Assembly: GCA_030652715.1 (NCBI GenBank)
Contig: JAUSQB010000471.1
Location: 1 to 6,688, forward strand
Length of the DNA: 6,688 bases
Source of the DNA: Rugosibacter sp.
Lineage (GTDB): Bacteria; Pseudomonadota; Gammaproteobacteria; Burkholderiales; Rhodocyclaceae
Reading direction: 5' to 3'
A model generated the notes under the pieces. That model was given only the letters and a program-made list of their open reading frames with translations, searched no databases and was not told the origin of the DNA. The position numbers and the translations under genes were made by a program. Shown piece by piece: positions 5,373 through 6,688 of this stretch (position 1 is its first letter; every line of letters begins with the position of its first letter).

Positions 5373-6590
5373 ATGAAACGACTCCTGATTCCTCTACTCA
5401 TCGCCGGGTTAGGGTTTGTGCTGACCAGTTGCTCAACGACATCTGCTCCTGCAACGCAGGAGGCATCACCACAGTGCCCCGTCATGCCTGCCTGTGTGGT
5501 CACGCCATCCGATAAGCCGATCTCCCCGCCTGCACCGCCGATGCAAGCTGCGCCATGGGATGATTTAACCGGCTGGGAAACCGATGATCCTGCCCCGGCC
5601 TTGGCGGCTTTTCTCGATAGTTGCCGCGTGCTGGCAAAGCAGGCCTTATGGCAACCGGTGTGTGTAGCCGCGCGTACGGCCGACACGCAAAGCTCCGTCG
5701 CCTTGCGCGCATGGTTCAAAACCTGGTTTCAGCCTTGGGCGATGGTGAATGCGGATGGCTCGCGCACAGGCATGATGACCGGTTATTATGAACCCGTGTT
5801 GCAAGGTAGCCGCAAATTTTCGCGCCTGTATCCTTATCCGGTGCATGGACGGCCAGACGATCTGATTACCGTGGATTTATCCGAACTTTACCCCGAGCTC
5901 AAACATCTGCGGCTGCGGGGGCGGCTTGAGGGTAAAAAAATTATTCCCTACTACGCCAGATCAGAGTGGAGTCAACAAGAAAGCCAGCGCTCACAAACTG
6001 CCATCGTCTGGGTATCAAATGCCGTGGAGCTGTTTTTCATGCAAGTGCAAGGTTCAGGGCAGGTTGCGTTGGAGGATGGCCGTCGGATTCGTCTTGGCTA
6101 CGCGGATCAAAACGGACATCCGTATCGATCCATCGGGCGCTGGCTAATCGATCAGGGAGAGATTACGATCGAGCATGCTTCCATGCAAGGCATTAAAGAA
6201 TGGGCGCAAATGAATCCGCAGCGGTTGGATGAATTGCTCAACCAAAATCCCAGCATGGTATTTTTTCGTGAATTACCTCTAACAGGCAAAGGCCCGCTAG
6301 GTGCTATGGGTATCCCGCTGACGCCAGAACGTTCGCTGGCCGTTGATCCACGCTATATCCCCTTGGGCGTTCCCGTTTGGCTTGCCACAACCAGGCCAAA
6401 CAGTGGCCAGGCACTCACCCGGCTTATGCTGGCGCAAGATACTGGCGGAGCGATTCGCGGTGCTGTGCGCGGAGATTTTTACTGGGGTAGCGGTAAAGAC
6501 GCGGGTAATCTGGCAGGCAAAATGCGCCAGACAGGACGTCTATGGGTGCTCATGCCCAAAGGCTATGCGCCTGACGACGCACCAAAGTGA
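5373..6590 (+). CDS. mltA: Membrane-bound lytic murein transglycosylase A (lipoprotein)
   Basis: MltA cleaves the MurNAc-GlcNAc bond of peptidoglycan, leaving 1,6-anhydro-MurNAc ends, from the periplasmic face of the outer membrane. The 405-residue protein starts with a lipoprotein signal (MKRLL, hydrophobic core, lipobox LTSC with lipidated C20); serine at +2 favours outer-membrane sorting. A proline-rich linker follows (about 21-60). The MltA domain shows GMMTGYYEPVL (133-143), FFMQVQGSG (221-229) and NPSMVFFRE (292-300). The C-terminal 3D domain has D325 (AVDPRYIPLG), D356 (AQDTGG) and D368 (GDFYWGSG); D368 most likely matches the catalytic Asp308 of the Escherichia coli enzyme. The start is ATG 5373, where the signal peptide begins, although the frame is open well upstream on the strand opposite the ATPase gene. 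It is somewhat longer than the E. coli protein (about 365). Confidence 0.95.
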   Translation: MKRLLIPLLIAGLGFVLTSCSTTSAPATQEASPQCPVMPACVVTPSDKPISPPAPPMQAAPWDDLTGWETDDPAPALAAFLDSCRVLAKQALWQPVCVAARTADTQSSVALRAWFKTWFQPWAMVNADGSRTGMMTGYYEPVLQGSRKFSRLYPYPVHGRPDDLITVDLSELYPELKHLRLRGRLEGKKIIPYYARSEWSQQESQRSQTAIVWVSNAVELFFMQVQGSGQVALEDGRRIRLGYADQNGHPYRSIGRWLIDQGEITIEHASMQGIKEWAQMNPQRLDELLNQNPSMVFFRELPLTGKGPLGAMGIPLTPERSLAVDPRYIPLGVPVWLATTRPNSGQALTRLMLAQDTGGAIRGAVRGDFYWGSGKDAGNLAGKMRQTGRLWVLMPKGYAPDDAPK

Positions 6591-6618
6591 TCATGATTTT
6601 CATTAATACCCTGCTTGG

Positions 6619-6643
6619 CGCCGTATCACCATCCGCTACGGCG
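6619..6643. repeat. Inverted repeat downstream of mltA
   Basis: CGCCGTA (6619-6625) and TACGGCG (6637-6643) can form a 7-bp, GC-rich stem with an 11-base loop, 28 bases past the mltA stop. The only T-run on the + strand is TTTT (6652-6655), nine bases past the stem, so it would be a poor intrinsic terminator. Confidence 0.3.
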
Positions 6644-6665
6644 AGGAGAGCGTTTTCTGCTCGAC

Positions 6666-6688
6666 CGCCTTGTAGCGCAGTTGGTTCA
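6666..6688 (+). tRNA. Possible 5' end of a tRNA, cut by the window edge
   Basis: Read as a tRNA, bases 6666-6672 would be the 5' acceptor strand, T6673 and A6674 positions 8 and 9, GCGC (6675-6678) the D stem, and AGTTGGTTCA (6679-6688) a D loop with the expected A14, G15, G18, G19 and A21. The match to invariant positions is good, but only 23 bases are visible and no pairing partner can be tested. The opposite strand also carries a short open frame ending at 6636-6638, which competes with this reading. Confidence 0.3.

Noticed and set aside
5330..5719. N-terminal extension of the DUF815 ATPase upstream of ATG 5329
   Set aside because: It is the complement of mltA coding sequence, and the family-like N-terminus begins at MTDFSRLL.
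6593..6688. + strand frame from ATG 6593, open to the window edge
   Set aside because: Only 32 codons are visible, with unfavourable codons (AGG, AGA, CGA), no ribosome site and no recognisable protein start.
1..6688. CRISPR array, insertion sequence, toxin-antitoxin or defence system
   Set aside because: No regularly spaced repeats, transposase motifs, terminal repeats or recognisable toxin or defence domains were found on either strand.

Overview
The window reads as ordinary chromosomal housekeeping DNA from a betaproteobacterium of middling GC content. The pointers are a run coaE - zapD - yacG, a Nudix hydrolase fused to a ThiE-like domain, a DUF815-type AAA+ ATPase beside it, a type III pantothenate kinase (CoaX) followed by a small SPOR-like membrane protein, and a lipoprotein MltA. 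These combinations are typical of Betaproteobacteria. I cannot name a genus. Nothing suggests a plasmid, phage or insertion sequence, and I found no convincing new system.

Layout, left to right. Bases 1-54 are the 3' two-thirds of a tRNA-Arg(CCG) with an encoded CCA. A short spacer with nested palindromes leads to coaX (163-897, +). A 222-bp leader follows, with a possible promoter, alternative hairpins and a possible tiny upstream ORF. Then come four + strand genes: a SPOR-like membrane protein (1120-1767), coaE (1813-2433), zapD (2488-3243) and yacG (3246-3452). On the opposite strand, converging on yacG, is a two-gene operon read right to left: a DUF815-type ATPase (5329-4448) overlapping by 4 bp a Nudix/ThiE-like fusion (4451-3486). 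Divergent from it, 43 bp away, is mltA (5373-6590, +). The last 98 bases hold an inverted repeat and, at the very edge, something resembling the 5' end of a tRNA.

How the genes fit together. CoaX and CoaE are the first and last enzymes of the route from pantothenate to coenzyme A. ZapD bundles FtsZ filaments, the SPOR-like protein probably has a cell-envelope or division role, and MltA cuts peptidoglycan, so cell division and wall metabolism recur. YacG is a small zinc protein that inhibits DNA gyrase. The Nudix domain is expected to clean oxidised nucleotides, while its ThiE-like partner has lost several residues needed for thiamine phosphate synthesis.

The points most worth a second look are the leader of the SPOR-like gene, the eroded ThiE-like domain with a small 12-bp-period repeat inserted in it, the antiparallel start region between the ATPase and mltA, and the unresolved right edge.
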